DNA of 64,000 bases. Source: Acuticoccus sp039034015. Lineage in GTDB: Bacteria > Pseudomonadota > Alphaproteobacteria > Rhizobiales > Amorphaceae. The stretch's first letter is position 1. The number at the start of each line of letters is the position of its first letter. A program made the position numbers and the translations under genes. The stretch spans positions 111,731 through 175,730 of the forward strand of contig JBCCBM010000006.1 of assembly GCA_039034015.1 (NCBI GenBank), written 5' to 3'. The notes under the pieces were generated by a model. The model was not told the origin of the DNA, made no database searches, and saw only the letters and a program-made list of their open reading frames with translations. Positions 24,009 through 32,262 of the stretch are shown one piece after another.

Positions 24009-26783
24009 TCAGTTCTTGCGGCCCAGCGGCGACACCAGAAGCCAGGTGACAAGACCGAGCAGCACCGCAATCGCAATCAACGCCAAGGCATAAAACCCGT
24101 TGTTGATGGAGAACCAGTTGGCCGCAATGAGCCTCAGGTTCCGGAACGAGAGGGGGAGCGTTGCAAGGTAGCCGACACTGTCCACCGCAACGGTTTCCAC
24201 CGCGTTGTTTTCAAGGTCGTAGGCGGTGATGCGCCCGCCAATCCGCGTCCACTGATCGGGCGAGGAGACGGCAGCCATGGAGGTGGACAACAGCCCCGGC
24301 GTTGGCGCGGTGACGAGCGTCCAGGCGGTGTTTGCGTTGTTGGGCGCCTCGGCCTGGGCAAACAACAATGTTGCGCCCTCCGAGACAGGTGAGATCTCAA
24401 CCTCGGCCTGGCGGCTGTCCTCGCCGAAGCTGAGGTCAAGGTTCAGCGCATCGCGCACCGTCTGCACGAGGTCGTTGATGGCGCCGCCAATGCCGCGCTC
24501 GGCCTCCAGCTCCTCAAACCACCGGTCGCGCGTGCGCTCGGTCTCAGAGCGCTGGTCGAGCGCAACGTCGGACCGGGCGGGGTCGCTCGGAACGTCGGCG
24601 GTGCGGTCGAGCCGGACCTCTTCTTGGCGCAGCTGTTGGCGCAGGCGCCGCAGGACATCGTCGTACCGCTCCAGCCCCTGGGGCTCTTCGCCCACCCGGC
24701 CGGTGGAGAAGGGCTGCAACCAGTTGGACGGGATGACGCGGTTCGCATCCGTCGTCTCCAGCGTGAGGCTCGACACCTCCTGGAGCGGGGCGACAATGAT
24801 GGCGCCGGTGTCGGTGAAGGCGGAGACCGTTTCCACGACGTTGGTGGCAAGCGGCGCGCCGCGGGAGACGGCAACGCGGCTCAAAAGCGTGCCGGCTGCA
24901 CCCACCGTGTCGAGCGAATCGGAGGCAACGCGCACCCGCACTGGTCCGTTCGACAGCGGATAGGGGAAGCCGTTGGTGGCGAAGGAGGCAAGGTTTGGCA
25001 CCTGGCCGATGCGCGCAAAGTCGGGGAAGACGAGCCGTGAGGAGGAGAACAGCGCAAACCGGTCCCGCGCCGGCACTGTGCCGCCGGGCAGGCACGCTTC
25101 GTCCGCCTCGGTCTCAATGTCGGCCACAATCTCGATGTTGTTGATGCCGGGGCGGAAGTGCTTCATCACCAAAACAATGGGGAAATCGTCATAGACTTCG
25201 CCATCGCTGGAGGTGAACGAGATGGCGGTGGACAAAATGCCATTCACGAACACCGAGAGGCGGCTGCCGGGCTCCACATCGCTGGAGTAGGCGGCGTCCA
25301 GCAAGAGCTGCGCTTCGCCATAGGCGGCGGCGTAAAAGTCGGGCGGCAGGGTCACCTTGAAGTCGGTGACGAAGCGGCGGCCGGAGAAGTTGATTGTCTC
25401 AACCCCCGCTTCACGCAGCGTGATGGTGTCGGCGCCGTTGACGCGGACGGAGTCTGGCACCAGCCACGGCGGTGTCGCGATGATGGGCGAGCGGGGCGCA
25501 TTGTCGCCACTTGCCACGTCAAACCGGGAGAGCGCGGCGTCCACCGCCCGTTCGTTCGGCCCTGCGATCACGACCGTGGGGCCAAGGCGCGCGGTGTCGA
25601 TGAGCGTGGTGAGCGGGCCAACACCCCCCTCGGCCGGAATGTCGGGCGAGATGGTACGGATCTGGTCGTACGTGCCGATCACGATGTTGACGGTGCCGGC
25701 CATGGGCTCCGGGTTTGCGGTGATGGGCACCACCTCCACCAGTGGCTGCACGAAGCGCCCGCGCACGGAGGCGGCCTGGACGGCCCGCAACATGCGGTCA
25801 ACGCTCGTCACCGTGGAGGGCGCGCGCTGCATGACGCGAATGCGGGTGGCGCCATTGGTGCCAACGCCAACGCCCGGAAGGTCGTTCAGCCCTGCGAGCG
25901 GTGTGCGCCCGCCGCCAAAGGAGAAGCCGGTGAGGCGGGTGTCGATGCGCGTCCACAATTCGTAGGTGGCGAGCAGCGAGCAATCGATCCTGTGGCGCAT
26001 CTCGGTTTCGAGGCGGAGCGCATTTTCGCCGGGGCGCACCAGCTCGGAGGGGATCGGAAGGGCGATCACCTTGGTGCGGTCGGGGCTGTCGATGGCGGTC
26101 TGGGCGATTTGCCGGCCGTTGAGGAAGATGCGAAGGCGCGAGGCTTCCGGCAGGACGAGCACGGAGTTGGTGAAGGCGATCGCAAGGGTGCCGCCGCGGG
26201 CGGCCTCCGCGCCGGAGAGGAAGAAGGTCCACGAGGTGGAATCAATCTCCCCATCCAGCCGCAGCGTGCGGAAGGGAACGATGGGGCGGTCCACCACCGC
26301 CTCGACCCACTCCTGCGCGTTTTCCACGTTCACCCGCAGCTCGCGCACCGTGTCGGCATCCTCTTTGAGGAGGCGGGTGATGTTCTCCCGCTGCTCACGG
26401 CTCACCGCATCCACGGGGAGGACCGGGCCGGGGCGACGGCCGTTGGCGAGCGGCGATGTGGTGGTGAAGGGGCGGAAGATGGTTTGCTCTTCCTCCGGGA
26501 TCACCACCACGGGGGACGTGCCGTCTTGGTTGATGTCGAACGGGGCGGGGATGCCGGTCGCCGCATCCGCGCCGGGCCGCTGGTTTTGGCTGGTGCGCGG
26601 GTTGTTGGGCGAAAGGCCGGCGGCCTCTTGCGCGGCAATGTTGCGCTGGGTGGTGGGGTTCGCAACGCCCGGCAGGCCGGACGCCTCAGCGTCACCGCGC
26701 ACGGAGAAGGGCGCCTGGGCATTCGCCGCAAGGGGCAGGCTGAGCGCTGCAAGGAGGGCGGCGGAGCGCAGAAGGGGCGTCAT
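24009..26783 (-). CDS. bcsB: Cellulose synthase regulatory subunit BcsB
   Basis: Periplasmic, membrane-anchored subunit of cellulose synthase, 924 residues. A signal peptide (RSAALLAALSLPLAANAQA) opens the protein, a proline/asparagine-rich linker follows, and the BcsB body with paired carbohydrate-binding and flavodoxin-like domains spans about 150-800 (for example LRIFLNGRQIAQTAI; LSVFVNGILSTAI; NIEIVADIETEADEACLPGG). The C-terminal transmembrane helix FYALALIAIAVLLGLVTWLL at about 895-915 is the one that contacts BcsA. A charged insertion (about 735-800, many Asp/Arg/Glu) is not typical. It begins 11 bp after bcsA. Confidence 0.94.
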   Translation of the reverse strand: MTPLLRSAALLAALSLPLAANAQAPFSVRGDAEASGLPGVANPTTQRNIAAQEAAGLSPNNPRTSQNQRPGADAATGIPAPFDINQDGTSPVVVIPEEEQTIFRPFTTTSPLANGRRPGPVLPVDAVSREQRENITRLLKEDADTVRELRVNVENAQEWVEAVVDRPIVPFRTLRLDGEIDSTSWTFFLSGAEAARGGTLAIAFTNSVLVLPEASRLRIFLNGRQIAQTAIDSPDRTKVIALPIPSELVRPGENALRLETEMRHRIDCSLLATYELWTRIDTRLTGFSFGGGRTPLAGLNDLPGVGVGTNGATRIRVMQRAPSTVTSVDRMLRAVQAASVRGRFVQPLVEVVPITANPEPMAGTVNIVIGTYDQIRTISPDIPAEGGVGPLTTLIDTARLGPTVVIAGPNERAVDAALSRFDVASGDNAPRSPIIATPPWLVPDSVRVNGADTITLREAGVETINFSGRRFVTDFKVTLPPDFYAAAYGEAQLLLDAAYSSDVEPGSRLSVFVNGILSTAISFTSSDGEVYDDFPIVLVMKHFRPGINNIEIVADIETEADEACLPGGTVPARDRFALFSSSRLVFPDFARIGQVPNLASFATNGFPYPLSNGPVRVRVASDSLDTVGAAGTLLSRVAVSRGAPLATNVVETVSAFTDTGAIIVAPLQEVSSLTLETTDANRVIPSNWLQPFSTGRVGEEPQGLERYDDVLRRLRQQLRQEEVRLDRTADVPSDPARSDVALDQRSETERTRDRWFEELEAERGIGGAINDLVQTVRDALNLDLSFGEDSRQAEVEISPVSEGATLLFAQAEAPNNANTAWTLVTAPTPGLLSTSMAAVSSPDQWTRIGGRITAYDLENNAVETVAVDSVGYLATLPLSFRNLRLIAANWFSINNGFYALALIAIAVLLGLVTWLLVSPLGRKN

Positions 26784-26794
26784 GGTTGGCCTCC

Positions 26795-29110
26795 TCACCG
26801 GTCGGGACGCGGGGTGGCGGAGCGGGCGGCGCCGGCGCCGTGGAGCGCGGCCGTCGCGCCCGATCCGGAGGTGACAACGGCGTCGGGGTCGGCGCCGATA
26901 TAGCGGTTGCGGGTGCGGCTTTGGGCGGCGGTGCTGGCAGCAACATCCGCCCGGCTGTCGGCCCGGGCCGGCGCCGTGGTGAAGAGGTAGGAAAGGCCCC
27001 GCACCATCTGGAAGACGGCGAGCGACAAGAACTCCACCACCCCGCGAAGGACGCCAATGTCTGCCCGGCGGGAGGCCTGGAAGTCCACCCACTCGTCGGA
27101 GTTGGCAAACACCAGATCCGCCACAAGCTCATATTGCCGCGGGTCGACCACCGAGAATTCTGAGCCCAGCGCAACGCCGCCCTCATCGCGCACCACCGAG
27201 CGCACGGTGAGTGGCAGCTCGTTGGACGCAAGTGGCGCCAGCGGTTGGAACCGCATGATGATCTGCTCACCCGGCTTGATTTGCCGAAGCACGTTGGCAG
27301 GCACCAGGATCCTGGCGCCGGCGATGGACACATCGTCAATCTTGGCCGGGATCACGCGGTCGCCGTAGATGATTTCGGCCGGGCGATCGATGGCAACGCG
27401 CTGTGAGGTTCGCAGCTGCCGCCGTTCGGCCACCACGCCGAGCGCCGCGCCCATGAGGAGGAGGTTGAAGAGGTTCCACCCACCCACGACGAGCGCCACA
27501 TCCGCCGCGAAGGGCTGGGTGATGAGGCGCCAGGCGGTTGCCACAACGCCCGCCACCAGGATGAAGAAAATGATGTAGAACGGCCCGCCAAGCTCGGAAA
27601 TCCGAGAGGTGCGGTTCGTCTCACCCTTTGTGGTCACGCGGAAGCTTGGCCGCCGCGGGTTGAAGAACACCGCCCCCAGCGCGCGGATCAAGTAGACCGA
27701 TTGGATCGTCTCATAGAGTTCTGAGATGAACGGCCACCGCACCCTGTTCCACAGATAGTTCTGCATCAAGATGTTCACGAGGATGTACGTGATTGTGTAG
27801 GCGGCGAACTCTGCGCCCGATGCATCGAAGATCGATGAGCCGAAGAAGAGGTAAAAGAGCGGCGCGAACAGGAAGATGAGCCTGGCAAATGGGAACAGCC
27901 AGTAGAACATTGACGAAATGTAGCTCACCCGCTGCGCCAGCGAGAGCCCGCCTTTGAACATCGGGTTTTTCAGGAGGAGAATCTGGATCATCCCCTGGCA
28001 CCAGCGGGACCGCTGGCCGATGAAGTTTGCAAAAGTTTCGGGCTGCAGGCCCGCAATCATCGGCCGGTCCACGTAGGCCGAGTTCCAGCCTTGGGCGTGA
28101 AGGTCGAGGGAGGTTTCGCAGTCCTCCGTCACCGATGTGCCAGAGAAGCCGCCCACCTCTTCCAGCGCTGCCCGGCGCATGACCGCTGCCGACCCGCAGA
28201 AGAACGTCGCGTTCCACTTGTCGAGACCCTTTTGGATGACGCCGTAGAACATCTCGTTCTCGGATGGCATCCGGTTCCAGGTTTCAAGGTTGTGCTCAAG
28301 CGGGTCTGGGTTGATGAAGAAGTGCGGCGTTTGCACCATGAACATGCGCGGGTCTTCATAGAAGTAACCCAGCGTTTCGTTCAAAAAGTCGCGCGAGGGG
28401 GCGTGGTCCGCGTCAAACACGACGACGAATTCGCCGGTTGAGTGCGCCAAACCATTGTTGAGGTTACCGGCCTTGGCGTTGATGTTGGCCGAGCGTGTCA
28501 GATAGTTCACGCCAAGGTCCCGGGCGAGCTGTTGCAGCTCGCGCCGGCGCTCCTGCGCGGCGGCGGCCGATTGCGGGTCGGCGGCCTCGGTGCGCTCATC
28601 CGTCCCACCATCGTCCAGCAGGTAAACGGTCAGCTTGTCGGCCGGATAATCCATCTGCTTGGCGGCGGAGAGCGTGGTGGCCAGAAGCTGCGGGCTCTCG
28701 TTGATGGAGGGGACGAAGACATCCACCGTCGGCCGCGGCGCATCGCGCGCGAGAACTTTGCGCGGCCGGTTCAGCGGGTCCGCCACCACGAAGAGCGACA
28801 GAAACAGCATCACCACCGAGTACATCTCGGCAAGATAAAGCAGGACGCCCGGGATGAAGTTCGCCAGCTCATCGACCGGGGGGATGGTGGTGAACGTGCG
28901 CCAATAGACATACCGCAGCACCACCGCGGTGCCGAGCGCAAGGACGACCGCCCGCAGCGCCCCCGTTTTGTCGAACAGTTTTAGGATCGCGATGATCACC
29001 ACAATCACCATGGAGGTGACGAAGTGGGTGTTCAGGCTCACCGGTTGCGTCACCATAAAGACGATGACGGCGGTGACGCCGAGCCAAAGCATGAAGGTTA
29101 GGAATCTCAT
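26795..29110 (-). CDS. bcsA: Cellulose synthase catalytic subunit (UDP-forming) BcsA
   Basis: Inner-membrane GT2 processive glycosyltransferase of 771 residues that polymerises UDP-glucose into beta-1,4-glucan and moves it across the membrane. Four helices open the protein. The glycosyltransferase motifs are DDGG, DAD (VFDADHAPS), TED (VTEDCETSLD) and QRSRW near 366-370. Further membrane helices follow, then a PilZ domain with the R-x-x-x-R type c-di-GMP site (QLRTSQRVAIDRPAEI, near 563-580) and DVSIAGARI. The ATG at 29110 starts the first helix. It opens the bcsA-bcsB-TPR operon, divergent from bcsN across 420 bp. Confidence 0.96.
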   Translation of the reverse strand: MRFLTFMLWLGVTAVIVFMVTQPVSLNTHFVTSMVIVVIIAILKLFDKTGALRAVVLALGTAVVLRYVYWRTFTTIPPVDELANFIPGVLLYLAEMYSVVMLFLSLFVVADPLNRPRKVLARDAPRPTVDVFVPSINESPQLLATTLSAAKQMDYPADKLTVYLLDDGGTDERTEAADPQSAAAAQERRRELQQLARDLGVNYLTRSANINAKAGNLNNGLAHSTGEFVVVFDADHAPSRDFLNETLGYFYEDPRMFMVQTPHFFINPDPLEHNLETWNRMPSENEMFYGVIQKGLDKWNATFFCGSAAVMRRAALEEVGGFSGTSVTEDCETSLDLHAQGWNSAYVDRPMIAGLQPETFANFIGQRSRWCQGMIQILLLKNPMFKGGLSLAQRVSYISSMFYWLFPFARLIFLFAPLFYLFFGSSIFDASGAEFAAYTITYILVNILMQNYLWNRVRWPFISELYETIQSVYLIRALGAVFFNPRRPSFRVTTKGETNRTSRISELGGPFYIIFFILVAGVVATAWRLITQPFAADVALVVGGWNLFNLLLMGAALGVVAERRQLRTSQRVAIDRPAEIIYGDRVIPAKIDDVSIAGARILVPANVLRQIKPGEQIIMRFQPLAPLASNELPLTVRSVVRDEGGVALGSEFSVVDPRQYELVADLVFANSDEWVDFQASRRADIGVLRGVVEFLSLAVFQMVRGLSYLFTTAPARADSRADVAASTAAQSRTRNRYIGADPDAVVTSGSGATAALHGAGAARSATPRPDR

Positions 29111-29530
29111 CGCGCTCGTCCTCCGCCCATCGTCAGGCGTTTGCGGGGGCCTTTCGCCGTCGTCACATTGCGGCCCGTTTGGGGCCAAACCATGTCACCA
29201 TCGCTGGCAAAACCCAGACAATCCGATCGATTGGGTTTTCGCTTAATCAATTCACGACCCCTGATCAACGCGGCGCCCCAAAGGCCCACCGCGAACTGCC
29301 CGATGGTAGCGTAAACGTCGGCAAAACTGTTTAACCGCGGATTAACCAATGGGGACATTGGGGCATTCTCCCCGTGAAATCGACTGCCTGTCGCCCGTTA
29401 AGGTTAACGCCGGTCAAGGTTAACAAACGATCAAGGAAGTTCGGCCAACCATCCGCATCAGAAGCCGGTTCAGAACGAATCGGCCGCACCCCTCATCGCG
29501 CGGGGGGTGGAGAAAACGAGGCTGGATGCA
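29111..29530. other. Divergent bcsA/bcsN promoter region
   Basis: This 420-bp stretch holds no gene. It must contain the promoters of bcsA (minus) and bcsN (plus). It includes an exact CtrA-type site at 29331-29346 and two direct copies of AAGGTTAAC at 29400-29408 and 29416-29424, the second starting 16 bp after the first. It is lower in GC than the neighbouring genes. No clear -35/-10 pair could be fixed by eye. Confidence 0.7.
29331..29346 (+). promoter_or_regulatory. CtrA-type binding site in the bcs promoter region
   Basis: TTAACCGCGGATTAAC matches the CtrA consensus TTAA-N7-TTAAC exactly. CtrA is the cell-cycle response regulator of alphaproteobacteria. The site lies 221 bp upstream of bcsA and about 185 bp upstream of bcsN, so it could serve either gene. 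Binding is inferred from sequence only. Confidence 0.6.
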
Positions 29531-30673
29531 ATGGCTTCATGGATGCCAAAGGCCAGAGGCGCCGCCGGACTTGCCATGGCAATGGCCGTCGGCGGCTGTG
29601 CGATGAACGATCATGGCGGGGTGATGACGGCCTCGCTGGGGCGCCAAGTGGCTGTCACACAAGCGTTTATGGTGCCGCCCCCCGGCGGGCCAGGCGTGGT
29701 GGCGGTGCTGGAGCAGCGCTTTGCGAACGCGCTTGCCCAAGACATCATCCTGGAAAACAACACAGGCGCTGCGGGACAAAATGTCCTCTTCGTGCGCGCC
29801 TTTGGCCCCATGGGGCGGGATGCGGGCACCGAGACCCTCGACCCGGATATTCCTGACCTCGTGTCGGTCCGGCGGGAGCTTCGCGAGCGCTTTCCCGGGA
29901 TCCACATGGAAGTTTCAGGCCTTTATGCACAAAACCGTTATGGGCCTTTGAGCTATGCCACCGGGCGCACGCGCTCGGGCGCCAATTGCATTTATGTGTG
30001 GCAACGCATCGCAGCCGAGCCCGGCCTTTTCCGGTTGGAGCGAGGGTCGATCACCTGGCGGCTGCGGCTTTGTGACCCCAACACCTCCATCCGCGATCTC
30101 CTCTTGACCGCCTACGGCTTCACCGTCAGCGGGTACTTTAAGTCCAAATGGTGGAACCCGTTTGGCCCGCCGCCGGAGCCTGACCCCCGGATCGGCAAGC
30201 CCGGCGAGGTGATCTTGCCCGAACAGCCGGTGGATCCGACCGTTGTGCCGCCGAACGCGTTTGGCGCGGCGCGCACGGCAGCGGTGAGCCGCCCGGCCCG
30301 CAGCCGCTCGACCCGCCGGCGCTCGCGGCCCCGGACGCGGCCCGCAGTGCGGCAGGTGGTGGACCGCCAGCCCGCACAGGCCGCTCGCCCCACAGTCTTG
30401 AACCAGCCGGTGCCGGGCGCGGCCGTTGTCCCCCGGCCGGAAAACACCAACCTTGCCGAGCCCAACATCCAAGGCTCGAACCTGCCCTCGACCGCGCCGC
30501 GGGCGGCGGGCCGGCTCACCGTGCCGCGCCCCGGTGCCCGCACGGTGCCGGCGCCCGCAACGGCTGCGCCCAGCACCCTTGCGCCGCCGCCGCCTGGGCC
30601 CCGCGTCATCCTCCCCCGCCCGCAGGCGAGCGCCGTTCGCGGGCCCCAGGTGCGCGTCATCGGCACCAACTGA
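29531..30673 (+). CDS. bcsN: Cellulose biosynthesis lipoprotein BcsN
   Basis: Predicted lipoprotein of 380 residues with the lipid-attachment Cys at 23 (GLAMAMAVGGC). The middle matches the BcsN family of rhizobial cellulose loci: VPPPGGPGVVAVLEQRFANALAQ, NRYGPLSYATGR, CIYVWQRI and a WRLRLC segment. The C-terminal third (from about 235) is a disordered tail rich in Pro, Arg and Ala (SRPARSRSTRRRSRPRTRP), which is unusual and echoes the Arg-rich segment of the TPR protein in the same locus. The ATG at 29531 has GAGG upstream; a GTG at 29507 is possible. BcsN is thought to affect cellulose export or fibre assembly. Confidence 0.85.
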   Translation: MASWMPKARGAAGLAMAMAVGGCAMNDHGGVMTASLGRQVAVTQAFMVPPPGGPGVVAVLEQRFANALAQDIILENNTGAAGQNVLFVRAFGPMGRDAGTETLDPDIPDLVSVRRELRERFPGIHMEVSGLYAQNRYGPLSYATGRTRSGANCIYVWQRIAAEPGLFRLERGSITWRLRLCDPNTSIRDLLLTAYGFTVSGYFKSKWWNPFGPPPEPDPRIGKPGEVILPEQPVDPTVVPPNAFGAARTAAVSRPARSRSTRRRSRPRTRPAVRQVVDRQPAQAARPTVLNQPVPGAAVVPRPENTNLAEPNIQGSNLPSTAPRAAGRLTVPRPGARTVPAPATAAPSTLAPPPPGPRVILPRPQASAVRGPQVRVIGTN

Positions 30674-30682
30674 GGGACGAAA

Positions 30683-30704
30683 TTGCCGCCGTTCGCGGCG
30701 GCAA
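30683..30704 (+). terminator. Hairpin with UUCG loop after bcsN
   Basis: A perfect 9-bp stem (TTGCCGCCG / CGGCGGCAA) closes a TTCG tetraloop 9 bp after the bcsN stop. No T run follows, so it is more likely a 3'-end stabiliser or a factor-dependent stop than a classic intrinsic terminator. Confidence 0.5.
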
Positions 30705-30791
30705 CATGGCCCGACCCATTGGTGCGGGCCGCACGACCGACGGCCGCGTCGTCCTCCTGACCATGCGGCCGGCATCCAATGCCTCGACTTG

Positions 30792-30820
30792 CCCCGAAAC
30801 GCCCAGCGTTTCGGGGTCTT
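30792..30820. terminator. Intrinsic-type terminator between bcsN and the thioesterase gene
   Basis: An 11-bp perfect stem (CCCCGAAACGC at 30792-30802; GCGTTTCGGGG at 30806-30816) with loop CCA is followed on the plus strand by TCTT. It lies directly beside the stop of the convergent thioesterase gene, so it probably ends both the bcsN transcript and the acylase-GH3 operon. Confidence 0.7.
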
Positions 30821-31264
30821 TCAGTTCTGCGCCCGCATGAGCGCGGCCCGCATCCCATCCGGCCAGGGGATCGGCCGGTGGGCCTTCGCGTCCACACACA
30901 CGTGGACAAAATGCGCATCCGCCGCCGCAGGATCGCCCGGCGCCGCGGGGCCCGCAAAGAGCGCCACCTGCCACGTCACGCTCGACCGGCCGAGGCGCGT
31001 CACCTTAAGCCCCACATCAATTGTCTGTGGAAAACGAAGCGCGGCGTGATACCGGCAACCGGTCTCCACCACCAGCGCGACGGCGCTGCCCTGGTGCGGG
31101 TCAAGCCCGGCCTCCTCGATGAGGTAGGTGTTCACGGCCGTGTCGATGAGGCCGTAGTAGGCCGCGTTATTCACGTGGCCGTATATGTCATTGTCGGCCC
31201 AGCGGGTTTGCAGCGTGTAGGCGCGGGAGAACGCGTCCCGCGTCGGCGGCGGGGGGCGGCTCAA
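30821..31264 (-). CDS. Acyl-CoA thioesterase, 4-hydroxybenzoyl-CoA thioesterase family
   Basis: Hot-dog-fold enzyme of 147 residues. The catalytic segment TRWADNDIYGHVNNAAYYGLIDTA near 20-43, with its Asp, is the signature of the 4HBT/YbgC group, which hydrolyses acyl- or aroyl-CoA to the free acid. The substrate is unknown. Its ATG overlaps the stop of the upstream hydrolase (ATGA). As the last gene of the acylase-GH3-hydrolase operon it could release the free acid that GH3 then activates; this is inference. Confidence 0.9.
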   Translation of the reverse strand: MSRPPPPTRDAFSRAYTLQTRWADNDIYGHVNNAAYYGLIDTAVNTYLIEEAGLDPHQGSAVALVVETGCRYHAALRFPQTIDVGLKVTRLGRSSVTWQVALFAGPAAPGDPAAADAHFVHVCVDAKAHRPIPWPDGMRAALMRAQN

Positions 31265-32262
31265 ACGGCGGCCGCGCGGGGCGTTGCGGGCGGCAGGCCC
31301 GCCACCGCATGGGCGTTCATGGCGGACGGCTTTGCATTAACCGGGATCACCTCATCCGCCCCGATCGCAAGATAGCGCAGCAAAATCTCGTCTGTGGCGC
31401 GCATCACATCCGGGTCGCGGTGGAGTTCAAAGCCTTTGAGGCTCACCGAGCGGGCAATCATGGCAAGACGGGAGGTGAATCCTTTTACGGTGCGGCCGGT
31501 GCGCTCGTCGATGATGGCGTGGCTGGGGTCAATGCGGGTGCCGAGCGCCTTGATGTTGAACCGGTCGAACCGGCGCTGGTGATCGTCCGAATCCCACTGG
31601 TGGTAGGCGTTTTCGTAGACAATGTTTTCCACCGCCGAGCCGCCCACCTTGAGGTCGCCGGCAATGAGATCGAGCCGTTTGAGGTCGATGTTGTTGTCAC
31701 GTTCGCCGTTCAGGATCGCAACGGGGGCGCCTGTGGTGGTGGGGTCGATGAGCCGGGGCACGGTGGGCCCATAATAGCTGACGTGGGCGGCGAACTTGTC
31801 GTCCGTCTCCACGAAATGGCGGCGGATTTGTTCGTAGGCGGTGAGGATGCAAATCATCCCGCCGTAGGAAAAGCCGATGTTGTAGATGCGGCGCCGATCC
31901 ACATCCGAGCGGCGGGCAAGCCAGGTGAGGGCGGAAAACGCGTCGGCCAGCATCATCGATTCGGTGACGTTGATGGCGCGGATTGGGTGGGGCGCGCCGG
32001 CATAGCCGCGGGTGCCAAACGAATCGATGACGAGACCCGCAAAGCCATGTTGGGCGAGGAAGCGGCCATAGCGCCGCTCGCGCGCGTCCTTGACGCCCCC
32101 CAATCCCTCGCAAATCACCACGGCGGGGTAGGGTGGTTTTGTGGTGGCGGGGAGGTAAAGCTCGGCCTTCAGCTGGGCGGGCTTTTTGTCCATCGCATGG
32201 TCGGTGAGGACGAAGGGGTTGCCCGTCGGGATGGCGACGCGGCTGTAAGTGACGTCATCCAT
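31261..32262 (-). CDS. Dienelactone-hydrolase-like alpha/beta hydrolase
   Basis: Cytoplasmic protein of 333 residues with the DLH type alpha/beta hydrolase fold: AELYLPATTKPPYPAVVICEGLGGV, FGTRGYAG, and the nucleophile region RIYNIGFSYGGMICILTAYE, where the elbow reads GFSYGG with Ser as the likely nucleophile. NGERDNNIDLKR carries the candidate acid and AYHQWD the candidate His. It has a C-terminal extension of about 90 residues beyond the core. The ATG at 32262 overlaps the GH3 stop by 8 nt and its own stop overlaps the thioesterase start by 4 nt. Substrate unknown, probably an ester, lactone or small amide. Confidence 0.88.
   Translation of the reverse strand: MDDVTYSRVAIPTGNPFVLTDHAMDKKPAQLKAELYLPATTKPPYPAVVICEGLGGVKDARERRYGRFLAQHGFAGLVIDSFGTRGYAGAPHPIRAINVTESMMLADAFSALTWLARRSDVDRRRIYNIGFSYGGMICILTAYEQIRRHFVETDDKFAAHVSYYGPTVPRLIDPTTTGAPVAILNGERDNNIDLKRLDLIAGDLKVGGSAVENIVYENAYHQWDSDDHQRRFDRFNIKALGTRIDPSHAIIDERTGRTVKGFTSRLAMIARSVSLKGFELHRDPDVMRATDEILLRYLAIGADEVIPVNAKPSAMNAHAVAGLPPATPRAAAV

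Noticed and set aside
25158..26903. Open frame of 581 codons on the plus strand
   Set aside because: It is antisense to bcsB; composition is typical of a GC-rich shadow frame.
29391..29424. Further CtrA sites in the bcs gap
   Set aside because: The TTAA elements here are spaced 2 and 12 bp apart, not 7, so they do not fit the full consensus.
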